A DNA stretch of 64,000 bases, taken from assembly GCA_033439685.1 (NCBI GenBank), contig JAUEDM010000002.1, positions 3,100,001 to 3,164,000 on the forward strand. The letters run 5' to 3'. The translations under genes were made by a program, and so were the position numbers. Source of the stretch: Apodospora peruviana (taxonomy: Eukaryota > Ascomycota > Sordariomycetes > Sordariales > Lasiosphaeriaceae). A model generated the notes under the pieces. It was not told the origin of the DNA and searched no databases. It saw only the letters and a list, made by a program, of their open reading frames with translations. Shown piece after piece: positions 33,849 to 45,300 of the stretch (positions are counted from its first letter, which is position 1; each line of letters begins with the position of its first letter).

Positions 33849-36345
33849 ATGCGGTCGCTTCTGACACGCAATGTGTACCGTCGACTGCTCGCCGGTCACG
33901 GCCTGGTGCGCCCCTGCTCGCGAACCGCCACCTGCCTCTCCATTTCACCATGCCGGCCTGCCCGCCCTACGTCCCGCTCGACCCAGCTTCTTGTCCGGTA
34001 CCCTACCGGGAGGACCTTCTTCGGTGTCTTCAAGAAACCGCCCCGCGAGCTCAAGGAGCCCGAGATCGAGCCCGGTTACGATGCCCTCCTCCAGTTCCGC
34101 AGCATGGAGACTGAAAATGCGCGCCCGCCGCCTCGGCGTGACTTGTTGAAGGGCATCAGGGCATTCCTCAACTACAAGTTGAACACCTCTGCGAAAGTCT
34201 TGAATACCACCCAGGCGTTCCTCGTCCTGCGGCTCCTACACCATCTTCTCGACCACCCGTCCGAGGAGGTTGTTGACGAGGACGAGCTCCATCTCGAGGA
34301 TCTCAGGCTAGCACTGCAGCTGTCCGTCAATCCTCCAAAGGGAGACAACCAATTCCACCTCGAGCTTGCGAGGCTACTGTATCCCGAGATTGAACGGAGA
34401 GCTCTGCAATTATCGGAGCTGGGCATGGACACCGAGTCTACTCCAGAGAAAGGCAACAGTGACTTTCGACGATACTTGATGGCCCTGACAAATTATGGAG
34501 CATCGTTCGAGGCAGTTGAGATGTTACACGAGAAAATTCGCGAAATCCACGAAAAGGGAGAGCCCCTCGAAGGGCGTTATTCGTTCGAATGGAACAAAGT
34601 TCTCCAAGGCCTCGCGGTGGAAGGGCGGGAAGGGGAGCTTCTCCGCGAACTACAGGTTGCCGAGACGTCCGGTGTCACATACAACGCGCACATCCATCGG
34701 ACTATGACCATTTTCTATGCACAACGGGATAAGGTTGAAGACACAAGAGCTTGGTTTGAACAGCCAATATATGACGGAGAACAAGTCAAGCCAGCGACGT
34801 ATATGGAGGTGGTGAGGTTTGCTCTGCGCAACAATCAACAGGAATGGCTCCAGTCGGTTTTTCAGAAGTTGATCAGGTCACTCCCAGACAAGTCTCGCTG
34901 GGAGATGATCCTGTGGTGGGCTGTGGTGGCCATGAATAAAGGGCCCGAAGACATCAAGCGGATGATGACAGACGCAGAGGCCAATCGGCGGGGGATGATA
35001 TTTGACGGTTTATCCATTGATGTGCTGATCACGGCAGCCGTTGAGAAGAAGAACCCCGACCTCGTCGAGAAATTTATCTCCCTCGCAGCTGAGTTGGGAA
35101 TCCCTGTATTAATGTCGACTTACATTTTGCAGATGGACTATTGTCTTGAAGCACAAGATCTCAGTGGAGCACACGACATCTATCAAAAAATTCAAACCGG
35201 GGAGTTGGGGGGAGAGCAAGACCAGGATCTCCCGGTCCTCAACAAGTATTTGCGTGCACTGTGCGCCGTCGAGAAGCCCGACGTCGACCTGATCTTGGAG
35301 ATTACGGGCGAAGTAGAAGAACGCCGCGCCATCCTTGAGCCTGACACGGTTGTAGCGCTCTGCCTCCACTTTTTGAAGAACGACCAGCAGTTCGACGTGA
35401 TCGATACGCTGTCGCTGCACACACTCTCGTACAGCGTGGAGGAACGCGAGAAGGTCCGACAAGCCTTTGTCAAGTACTGTTTGGACAGGAAGGTCAGCAC
35501 GGCGCGCGTATGGGACGCATACGGACTGCTGCGCCAGTTCTTCCCCGACACTCCGCGAGAGGACCGGATCAGCATCATGGACGCCTTCTTTGCGCGCAAG
35601 CGCTCCGACATGGCGAGCCATATCTTTGGCCATATGCGGGCGCACGCAAATAGGGCGCATCGGCCCACGGCCAACGACTACGTGAGCTGCCTCGAAGGGA
35701 TTGGCAGATACCCAGATGCGGATAGTCTAAGAATGGTGCACAACATGCTCAAGATGGACACAACGATTGAGCTCAACACGCGCCTAAACAACGCACTCAT
35801 GATTGCGTATGCGGCGTGTGAGGAGGCGCAGATGGCTATGGAGTTTTGGGAAACTATCACCAACTCAGCCGAGGGCCCGTCAATCAATAGTTTGGAAATC
35901 GTGTTTTGGGTGTGCGAGCAGTTGACGTCGTTCTTCCAGACAGGTGGTCGGGAGACAACGAGGGAAATCTGGCAAAAGATGCAGCGGCTCGACCTTGACG
36001 TGCCAGCGGCTGTGTTCTGTTCGTACGTGGGCGCGGTCGCTGCTGACGGAGCGTTGAACGAAGTCCAGAACTTGATACAGGGTATGGAGGCGACCGTAAG
36101 GTCTCCGCCTTCAGTAATGATGTGGGTTTTTCTTCCTCGGTCTATATGTCTTACGCAAGGTGGCTAACAGTTGAAATAGACTTGGAGTGGCATATAATGC
36201 CTTACCTGTAGAGGAGCTCAAGGCTGAGCTTGAGCAATGGGTCAAAGCCGAGTATCCCGAGCTTTGGACGCAGCTGGAAGCCAAAGGTCGCAAGTTCACA
36301 ATTTATGGCACCAGATTTAACATTGTCAGGAATTTAAGAGCTTGA
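33849..36345 (+). CDS. CIA84: Complex I intermediate-associated protein 84, mitochondrial (PPR-like)
   Basis: Assembly factor that binds a membrane-arm intermediate of NADH:ubiquinone oxidoreductase and is absent from the finished complex. Exons 33849-36121 and 36180-36345 encode 812 residues. The first 50 residues are rich in Arg, Ser and Thr and nearly free of acidic residues (MRSLLTRNVYRRLLAGHGLV), a typical matrix-targeting presequence. The rest is helical with repeated pairs of helices about 35 residues long, as in PPR/TPR-like proteins, for example YNAHIHRTMTIFYAQRDKVE and NTRLNNALMIAYAACEEAQM. Removing the 58-nt intron restores the conserved ending LEAKGRKFTIYGTRF. The match to Neurospora CIA84 is from overall layout and C-terminal block, so another PPR-like mitochondrial factor remains possible. 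Confidence 0.75.
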
Positions 36346-37454
36346 TAGTAAGCCAAAAGATGAATGTATACATGTGTATGGAATAGCCGGTCGAAAAGGG
36401 TGTTTGGATGGTTTATACAAGGTAGTCTGTACACTGGAGGGATATACAGGTCGACGATCCAGGTACATGTACATACATTCAGGTTTCTTTCTGTGTATAT
36501 TCCGTATAAAAGCTCGAAAGTAATTATTCTGGTTTGCGCTTGTGAGACAGATAAGGAGGTACCTGTTTGACCCCCTTAATCCAGCATATAGGTACCTGCC
36601 TTACCTAGGTGACCCAGTTATCGATTTGGCTATGGCTAAAGGGCCTGTAGCGATTTCCTAAACGAGCGTCTCTTCGTGCCTGTCAGTGTCCGCGGGCGGC
36701 CGAGGCGCCAACGAGGCCAGCTGAGCTCCCGGATCCAATCCAACAACACAAAAACCCCGGGTTGCCTGCAGTTGAATCCCATAGATACGATGCCCTCTCA
36801 ACTTTATCTGTCTTGCCCTGTCCTATCTCCCTCCCTCCCTTTCCGAACTTCGCGACAACTAAAGTTATTGTCTGCTAAGTCCGGGTTGCACTCTTGTGGA
36901 AGAAACTTGTTTGTATTGCACGGGACATGCAGGTGGGACTACAGCCACGGCCCCGACTGAAGGCGCGGCCGTCGCTGGTTGATTTGTTGGTTCGAGCCCG
37001 CCACAGCCACAGCACCCACAACGCCCATAACACCCACTATAACGGTGCAACTCCAGGGTCTGCGCCGGTGCCTGCCACCGCATCATCGCCTCTTCCACAG
37101 GTACAGTCCGGCTCTGGACAGGCAGCTGGAGTGGTCTTGGCAGCCGCCGCCCCGGTACCCGCCGCACCTGGTCCTCCAGCTCCTCCTCACGGGCAGGTGG
37201 AGCTTCCACTTGCGTCTGCACCTCCACCTCCACCAGCTCGAGGCCCGGCGCTCCTGTTGCTCGACCAAGCTGCAAACCTCCCGCTTCCGCCATCACCACC
37301 GTCACCGCGTATATCTCCTCCGGCGTACGTCCCGCCATCGCCTCTGCATAGTCCTACACTTCGTATTACTCCTGAATCTCCGCCTGCGCCTGCGCCCGCA
37401 CCCGCACCACAGCCAACAGTACCTGCGCCAATTGCTTCCCCGTCCAGAATCAAA
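36346..37454. promoter_or_regulatory. Upstream region and probable long leader of VMA1
   Basis: Spacer after CIA84. The left part has TACCTAGGT-type words near 36590-36610. From about 36900 to 37454 it is rich in CCx triplets, nearly stop-free in several frames, and one frame from an ATG at 36927 is in register with the VMA1 start. Probably a GC-rich 5' leader. Confidence 0.5.
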
Positions 37455-39739
37455 ATGGCTCCTGTAAGCTTGCTTGCCTGCCTGCCTGCCTGCCCGCTCC
37501 CCAAATTCTCGGTTGTCGTCTCGTCAGAGCTATCCCCCACTCGACCTTGCAGAAGATAAACAGATACTGACGGTATGGGATGCAGTCACAGACTGAGGAT
37601 GGCGGTCATACCGGTATGTTGGATGCACCACCTTCACTCCGTTTGCTTGACGGTCTTTGCTAACTCGTGATGGCTTTCCAGGCAAGATCTACTCGGTATC
37701 CGGGTTCGTTTTCCACTTGATCTGATGCCAACTCGCATGGTTCACGCAACTAACAGAATTACACAAGGCCCGTCGTCATTGCTGAGGACATGATTGGTGT
37801 TGCTATGTATGAGTTGGTATGGCTGCTCCGGGCTCTTGGCCGTGGTGGTGGTTATTGTGCTCTTGCTAAGTCGAGAAACTAGGTGAAAGTTGGCCACCAG
37901 AACCTCGTCGGTGAGGTCATTCGCATCAATGCCGATCAAGCCACCATCCAGGTGTACGAAGAGACCGGTACGTAGCAGAGCTTGACCCTCAACTCTTAGC
38001 TTTTGTTGTCCTCTTACTAACAGACGCCCTCGACGTAGCCGGTGTCAAGGTTGGCGATCCCGTACAGCGAACAGGCAAACCCCTCTCTGTCGAACTCGGC
38101 CCCGGCCTCCTAAACAACATCTACGACGGAATCCAGCGGCCCCTCGAGACAATCTCTAAAGTGGCTGAGAGCATCTATATCCCCCGAGGCATTGCTGCTC
38201 CGGCGCTGGATCGGGAGAAGAAGTGGGATTTCACGCCGACCATGAAGGTTGGCGACCACATCTCGGGTGGCGATGTCTGGGGAACGGTCTACGAAAACTC
38301 CTTCATCTCCGTGCACAAGATCCTTCTTCCTCCCCGGCAACGAGGTACTATTACCAGGATCGCCTCCAAGGGCAGCTATACCGTTGATGAGAAGATTCTC
38401 GAGTTGGAGTTTGATGGCAAGAAGTCCGAGTTCGGCATGATGCAGACCTGGCCGGTGCGAGTGCCGCGTCCGACCACCGAGAAGCACTCTGCCGACAAGC
38501 CCTTCCTCGTCGGTCAACGCGTTCTCGACGCCCTCTTCCCTTGTGTTCAGGGCGGCACTGTTGCTATCCCCGGTGCTTTTGGCTGTGGCAAGACGGTCAT
38601 TAGTCAATCGGTGTCCAAGTTCTCCAACAGCGACGTCATTGTGTACGTCGGCTGCGGTGAGCGTGGCAACGAAATGGCTGAAGTCTTGAAGGACTTCCCC
38701 GAGCTAGAAATCGAGGTCGACGGCCGCAAAGAGCCCATCATGAAGCGGACAACGCTTATCGCCAATACTTCTAACATGCCCGTCGCCGCTCGTGAAGCCT
38801 CCATTTACACGGGAATTACGGTCGCAGAGTATTTCAGAGATCAGGGCATGAACGTGGCCATGATGGCAGACTCCTCATCCCGCTGGGCCGAAGCGCTGAG
38901 AGAAATCTCAGGTCGTCTGGGAGAAATGCCCGCCGATCAGGGTTTCCCTGCTTACCTCAGTGCTAAACTGGCCTCCTTCTACGAGCGTGCCGGAAAGGTT
39001 CAGACGCTGGGCAGCCCTGCTCGCGAGGGTAGCGTCAGCATTGTCGGCGCCGTGTCTCCCCCGGGCGGTGATTTCTCGGACCCCGTCACATCCGCCACGC
39101 TCGGTATCGTGCAGGTCTTCTGGGGTCTTGACAAGAAGCTGGCGCAGCGTAAGCATTTCCCATCGATCAACACATCGGTCAGCTACAGCAAGTACACGAT
39201 GATCCTGGACAAGTGGTACGAGAAGGAATATCCCGACTTTCCCCGGCTGCGTGACCGCATCCGCCAGCTCCTCTCAGACAGCGAGGAGCTCGACCAGGTC
39301 GTGCAGCTTGTCGGCAAATCAGCGCTCTCGGATCCCGACAAGATCACGCTGGACTTGGCGACGCTCATCAAGGAGGACTTCTTGCAGCAGAACGGCTACT
39401 CGGACTATGACCAGTTCTGCCCCATCTGGAAGACTGAGTGGATGATGAAGCTCATGCTGGGATTCCACGATGAGGCCCAAAAGGCGATTGCTTCGGGCTT
39501 GACGTGGGCCAAGGTCCGCGAGGCCACGCAGGATCTGCAGGCGCAGCTGCGGAGTCTCAAGTTTGAGGTGCCCAGTGAGGGACAGGACAAGATTTGCAAA
39601 AAGGTATGTGTTTTTGGTGTTTGTTCTACTGTGGCATGTGAGATGAGACGATGCTGACTAATTGTGTCTTTTGCACGTACAGTACGAGGCGATACAGCAG
39701 ACTATGCTCGACAAGTTTGCGTCTGTTATCGACGAGTAA
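37455..39739 (+). CDS. VMA1: V-type proton ATPase catalytic subunit A
   Basis: Catalytic ATP-hydrolysing subunit of the V1 sector, which acidifies vacuoles and other compartments. Seven exons: 37455-37463, 37586-37613, 37682-37703, 37768-37816, 37883-37967, 38039-39603 and 39683-39739, giving 604 residues. Five of the six introns lie in the first 160 bases of code or at its end, and the first coding exon holds only Met-Ala-Pro. Conserved parts include GKIYSVSGPVVIAEDMIGVA, the Walker A loop GAFGCGKT (about 243-250), the Walker B region around NVAMMADSSSRWAEALREIS and the ending MLDKFASVIDE. There is no intein at the site that yeast VMA1 uses, because the P-loop region reads through. Exon 6 has two possible acceptors 15 nt apart; the downstream one gives the family sequence EETAGV. 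Converges on INO1. Confidence 0.97.
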
Positions 39740-40569
39740 GGGCATTGAGGGCGTTTTGACTGAAGATGAGGGATTGGGACATGAGTAAATATACTAGGTC
39801 AAGCATGCCAGCAAGCATCCTGTTGTGAGGTGGAGATTTGGTCATCGCAAGCGGTTCATATGCGCATCGTGGGTTGCTTCTGTTTTTGTTAATGATTATT
39901 GCCTGCCTCCCTAGCTACCTACCGATACTCATGTTAGGTCAGGGTTGGTGAATGGATGCTAGCTGAGGCTGTTGGTTGGAACTGAGTGGGTGAGAAAACA
40001 CCTACCCTACCCTACCTACCTACCACCCTAAAGTCAGTGTAAAGAAAAGGGTGGTAGACATTGAGAGAGAAGATTGTATTTGCAGTTTCCCTTGTTTCGT
40101 TTTCCGTTGGTCCATTTTTAAAAGTAGTATAAGCGTTATCGTTATATGTTTTGTTCAATATGCCTGCGTGTTTGCGTTTTTCGAGAGCGATTGTTTATGT
40201 GCTTAATCAAACCTCCGTAGTTCATATATGCTGAAATGTTCTTTTGTTTGGTTGATACGTTCAGAACACGGTAATGTCCGGTAGGCAGTGACATCCCTTG
40301 CGGTCATACCGATTTTCACATTTACAAGTACAACGATGACTGATGGAGGTATTCAGACCGGGGAATAGAGTAGATACGTAGTATATTACCACCCTAAAAT
40401 AGATACCAAGCTCCCTAGGTACGTAACTCGCCAGATAATTTATATATTTTCATATATATCTGCGCGACCCAAAAAGAAACCAAAATTTTACCTCTCGCAC
40501 ATTTCCACAACACATGAATCCGGAATGTCAACTAGTCATCTTCTAGTTCATCGCGCGTGGCAAGTCCAC
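39740..40569. other. Intergenic between convergent VMA1 and INO1
   Basis: 3' regions of both genes. It contains CTACC repeats near 40005-40030, an AT-rich stretch near 40430-40460 and a TAGGTA word near 40415. No gene seen. Confidence 0.6.
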
Positions 40570-42335
40570 CTAGAAAAGCTTGTGCTCTAGGGTCATGTCC
40601 GACTCGGGCTCGAGACCGACGCAGGCGCGGAAGATGTTGGTGAGAGCACCGCGCTGCTTGGCCAGAGCGTTGACAACCGGGGTGCCGGGGGGCGTCAGGG
40701 GCGCTTTGAGCATGTAGCTGAGGATGCTCAGCACGCTGTGGAAGCTCTGGTAGTCCTTCTTTGCATCCTCCTCCGCGGTGGCGGTTCCGTGCGCCTTCCA
40801 CTTGATACGAGTCATCATCTCGGTGACCAAGACAAGGTCTATAATCAAGGGAGAAGCCAGAAGGGAGTCCTCGCAGACATTAAAGATGCTGATTATATTA
40901 CAGTTAGCTTCTGCCGAAAGATCCACGAGTTTACGGTGGAAACCTTACGAAATGGTCTGGTGGCCTCCCATAAAGATCTCAGCATAGTACTCATCAAGGG
41001 CACGCTTGTTGTCTCCAACAGCGGGCATGTACTTGATGACGACGGTATGATCCGGGTGCTCACCCTCGGCATACAGCACGTTGTTTGCCTCCACCATGTC
41101 GTCCACAACGTTAGACTTGGAGATCTCCTTAGACCGGAACTGCTTCTGCGAGCTCAGGTTCTTGCCGTCGTTATTGCCGAGATGGTTGTAGCTGGCAATC
41201 GAAGTCAACTTGATCCCGGCGCTGATCAGAAAGTCGACGAGGGCGGATTTCATCTTGGTCTGGCCAGACTTGAAATCATCACCGCCGATGAAGGCGCCGT
41301 GCTTCTCGGCCAGCTCAATGGCGCCAGGAACAAAGGTGTTCTGGGGAGAGCCGTTGATGAATGGAGCGCCCTCGAGAATGCAGGCAACAGCGAAGACGGT
41401 CGAAGGAGAAACTTCCTCGTGGCCCTCCTCAATGGCCTTGAGCAGGTTGTCAGCGGTGTCGTTGACTCCGGCCAAGATCTCGGCGAATCGCTCAGTGTTG
41501 GCGGTCCACTGCACAATGACCTTGTCCAGGCCATGAGCGGCCTTGAAGTCACTGCAGATGTGTTAGTCTAGGTGTCTCTGTTTTAAGGGGTAGTCGATAC
41601 ATACCGGATATCCTTGCGGATCTGCTCAACATGGGCCATGCAGGCCTTGGGTCCAAGGATGACGTTGTCCGCACGATCTTCCTGGTTGGCAGCAATGAAA
41701 TCAGGATAGTAGACGCTAGGCAGCGGAACCATCTCGGCCATCTCCTTGCGGACCAGAGTCTTCAGTGCGGGCTCCAGGACCTTGGCGCGGTCCATGGCAG
41801 CGGCGAGGTTGAGGCTGCTGATGTCCCAACCACCAACAACCAGGTCGTTAGGGTGGACCATGGGCAGAACATCGTGGAAGGGGATGTTCACATCCTTGCG
41901 GGTCTTGGAATCTGTACCCAGCTTCATTGTCGAGCCCATGATGACGGAGCCGTAGTAGTTGGCGGCCTGGGTGCCCTCGCGGGTGTCCCAGACGAGGCCA
42001 CGGCGGTTCGCAATGATGCCGGCGGTCACGGTGGAACCGTTGTTTCCACCCCAGCCGACCAGCATCACGCCGAGCTTGGGGACCTTGCGGTCGACCTTGA
42101 AGTCGTACAAGGTCTCCAGCGGGGTGGCAACATACTTGCCATCCGGACCCTGGTTCACGGTGGTGGTGCGGTACGTGTACTTGGACTGGATCTCCGAGTC
42201 CGTGTAGACCACGTTGGGCGAGTTGACCGTGAACAGGGGCTTGGAAGCAGCGCCGGCATAGTTGCCGTTGGCGCTCAACTGTCGTCCATCACCGTTCGCG
42301 GTGGAGCCCATGTCGACCTCAGCGTGAGGGGCCAT
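40570..42335 (-). CDS. INO1: Inositol-3-phosphate synthase (myo-inositol-1-phosphate synthase)
   Basis: Converts glucose 6-phosphate to inositol 3-phosphate with NAD, the first step of inositol and phosphatidylinositol synthesis, in the cytosol. Exons 42335-41605, 41551-40949 and 40888-40570 encode 550 residues. The NAD-binding signature VGWGGNNGSTVTAGI is near residue 92. Other family blocks are GWDISSLNLAAAMDRA, QWTANTERFAEI, GAPFINGSPQNTFVPGAIEL, IGGDDFKSGQTKMKSALVDF, SYNHLGNNDGKNLS and the carboxyl block NVCEDSLLASPLIIDLVLVT. The start is the ATG in context GAAAATGGCC; the upstream in-frame extension has no ATG. I looked for the yeast inositol-responsive element (CATGTGAAAT) upstream and found only the CATGTG core at about 42499-42504, which is weak evidence. 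Confidence 0.97.
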
Positions 42336-45300
42336 TTTCTCAAATATCAACGAATGAATATTTCTTTTACTTGGTGGCAAAGAGGGTGTTTAACCAGAAA
42401 AAGGCGAGTCCGCTGCACTTCCCGGGGGAGAACAACGGGCTCCTGCGTACGGGTGATGGACCCTGTATATCTAGTTAGTGACTGCCCCCGAAACTCCATG
42501 TGTCATGGATGCGAGTGGAAGGTTGCCGAAGGGTCCGTAGACCGAACGACAGGAACGTCCTGGGCCACCTGGACTTACGAGTTAAGCAAATTGGAGAACG
42601 TCTTGACGGTAGTCGCGATCGCAGCTCGTGAGCGCGATCAGATGTTGGCGAGATTGAAATATTTTAGGGGGACGAGGGGGGCCGGGACGGCAGGGGGCGA
42701 TGGACCAGACAGAGGTTTGGAAGGATGAAAGATGGATTTGGTGGTGGAAGAAGGGAAAGAGGAAAGAGCGGAGAAGATGTTTGGCAACAAGGCAGATGCA
42801 CCTTGCTTTTATAGCTTTACTTTTTATTTTTATTTACTCCTGCTGGAAGCCAAGCTACCTAGGTGGGAAAGAATGGAGATGAGTGAGCCGAGAGGTGCCG
42901 TTAGACAGGCAGGTGCTGGTATGATCAAGTCCCACCCGGTAGGCGGTGAAAGAACGGAGTACCACGGGAGATGCCCTAAACTAGGGTTCCTGCCTAACTT
43001 GTCGGACATCTCGGAGACGCTAGCTTTGCTGCCATGAGCTCACGTAGACGAAAACGAACAAAAATCACATCAACATGCTCCATCTTGGCCTGTCACTTGC
43101 AGCAGCGGGAGGGAGATAAGGAGGCACGCCCGGCAGGCCCAACCGTGAGATGGAAGTTTTGTGGCATCCAACCCATCCATCCTAGCTTCTTGGGAAGAAA
43201 AAGAGTGCAAGGCAATATGAATAACATATGACGACTTCCCGATTGCGCCTTGTGCGTTTCTCATTGCAGTCTGTTGGATGCTGGACCAGCCTGGTATGAT
43301 CCATGATCCATGGAAGGTGTTGTCGATGCTGCGAATGCGAAACTACATATGCCGGATGGGATGGATGTGATATGAAATGTACGGATATGTAATCGGGGCA
43401 ATCGCTACCGAATGCATGTGCAGAATATCTGTATATTTCCTTCCACACCCCGCCGCCATGGCGCATCGGCTAGGCACGCTGTTGTGCGCTTTCTACTGTG
43501 TATGGTCGCTGTGGTGTACTGTACCTTCCGCGGTGCGGGCGAGGACCTGGGTGCGGGCGGGGTTCGGCGTGCAGCCGCCATTTTAGGAATGATTGGTCTG
43601 CCGGCCAGGTCGGGGTGGGGCCCGTCCGGTTCCACCTCCGGACACCGGCCCCTCCTCGTGCCCCGATTTGGTAGCGGAGCACCTAATGGTCAGGCTCCAG
43701 GTTTGCTCCAGGGCCAACAAAGCCGGAGCCAAACTTCCATACGTTGTGGGTATCGGATGGCCAACAGCCTCCTTATGAACCTTCTCGAACACGGAGCAAC
43801 GCGGCTGACACGGCCGAGCTAGGTCACGCGTGAAGAGCCACTCTGTTAATCCCTTATATTAGAGACGGCATTTGTTATCTTGCACTCGTAAGTCCGACCA
43901 AACAGGATTGACTGTCTACCCCAGTCAGGCAAGTAGCTCAGCGGGCCTCAACATCCATCATGCAAGTCCTATCAGCTTGCGATCCTATCAACTTGCGATA
44001 GCGGGATGTTGTCTATAATACAAGAGGCAGGTATGCCTCACTCACCTACACTTCGCACCTAGGTAGCTAAGCATAAACCTTGGCCTACCATGCCTACCTA
44101 TCGGACCTACCTATATCCCCGTCCGGGCTTGCCGCATCTGTTGGGAACCTCAGCATGTGTCGAGAAGACGTGTCACTTTCTATACTGCCGTGACTGCGTA
44201 TATGCAAGCAGCATGCAGCTTTGTGAATGCGAGAGCATCCGAGCGGACTAACAACATGTTGGGCCTGCTTGATGCGACGAAACTCCTTGAAGAAAACGTG
44301 ACTGCTGGCCACGACATGGCGTTGCATGACAGGAAGCGGGCGGTTTGTTGGATCCTGCTCGTCTCCCAAAGTTCTTACCGGTGGGCTTTTCATGACATGA
44401 CACATACATACACGAGCTCTCTTTGAGGGTAGGTAGATGTGGTGTGGCGACCATAGTGGCGGGTTGCCAACCACGAAGCAACCTTGGTCCCAGGAGCCTG
44501 GAGGCTCGGTATCGTATTCCGATCGAGCAGTTTCCATCTACGCCCTAGTCCTACTTAACCGTTCAGCACTCTACCCGCATTGCGAGACTCGGCAGCAAAG
44601 AGCAATGGTGTTGACTTGGAAATGCGGGTAATGAGATACTTTCTCCATGAAATCCAATATGCACCCTTCCACAACTCGCTGTTTTGACGTGCATGATCGT
44701 CATGGATGGGTCTTGGCATTGGATTCAGGGGTCCCATTCCGTCATCCTTTCAGCAGATCGGAGGTGAAACGTTTTCCGAACCATAGGATAATAAAAACCG
44801 CTTCTTCTTGGAATAAGCCACGTGCGGGAGAATCCTCAATGGCCAGAAGATATGTCAGGAGGTTCGTAGGTTGTTGGCCCGACGTTCGTCGGAAGTACAA
44901 AAAGGAAATGGGATTTGCACCAATCACTCATTCGTCCGTGCACGAACACCGGCTGCAAGACACAAACCCCGACGGTTTTCTGAGCTCACTATTGAGAAAT
45001 GGGGTACAGATGCCGTCTCCAGTGCATCCGGCAATGCATCAGTTAGTGAGGTGCTCGGCGTGGGAGTTCTCCGAGTGGACGCCTGCGTATTGAGACTTGG
45101 GGTATGACCCTGTGAAAACGCAGTGATGGAAGAAGTGTCAACAAAGTGAGCAGGAGTATCCGTATCCTCGAATCATGTGTGCTTGTCCCGTCGGTCGGCC
45201 GTGGGATGGGAGGCCGTTTGACTGTCGTTTCCTGAAATGATGGAATCAACGAACCCACTGGTTCAGCCGTGATGGCTGCACAACACAGGGGCTGGGTCTT

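Noticed and set aside
36980..37010. GGTTCGAGCC resembling a tRNA T-loop
   Set aside because: Flanking bases do not form the T-arm stem and no A box lies upstream at the right distance.
38560..38620. Possible intein in VMA1, as in yeast
   Set aside because: The P-loop region and the rest of exon 6 are continuous and of normal length.
43412..43822. 136-codon plus-strand frame with Arg/Gly-rich composition
   Set aside because: Overlaps frames on the other strand in GC-rich DNA; no motif and no splice support.
43925..43990. tRNA-like TAGCTCAGCGGG segment
   Set aside because: No matching T-arm, acceptor stem or anticodon arm downstream; not a tRNA.
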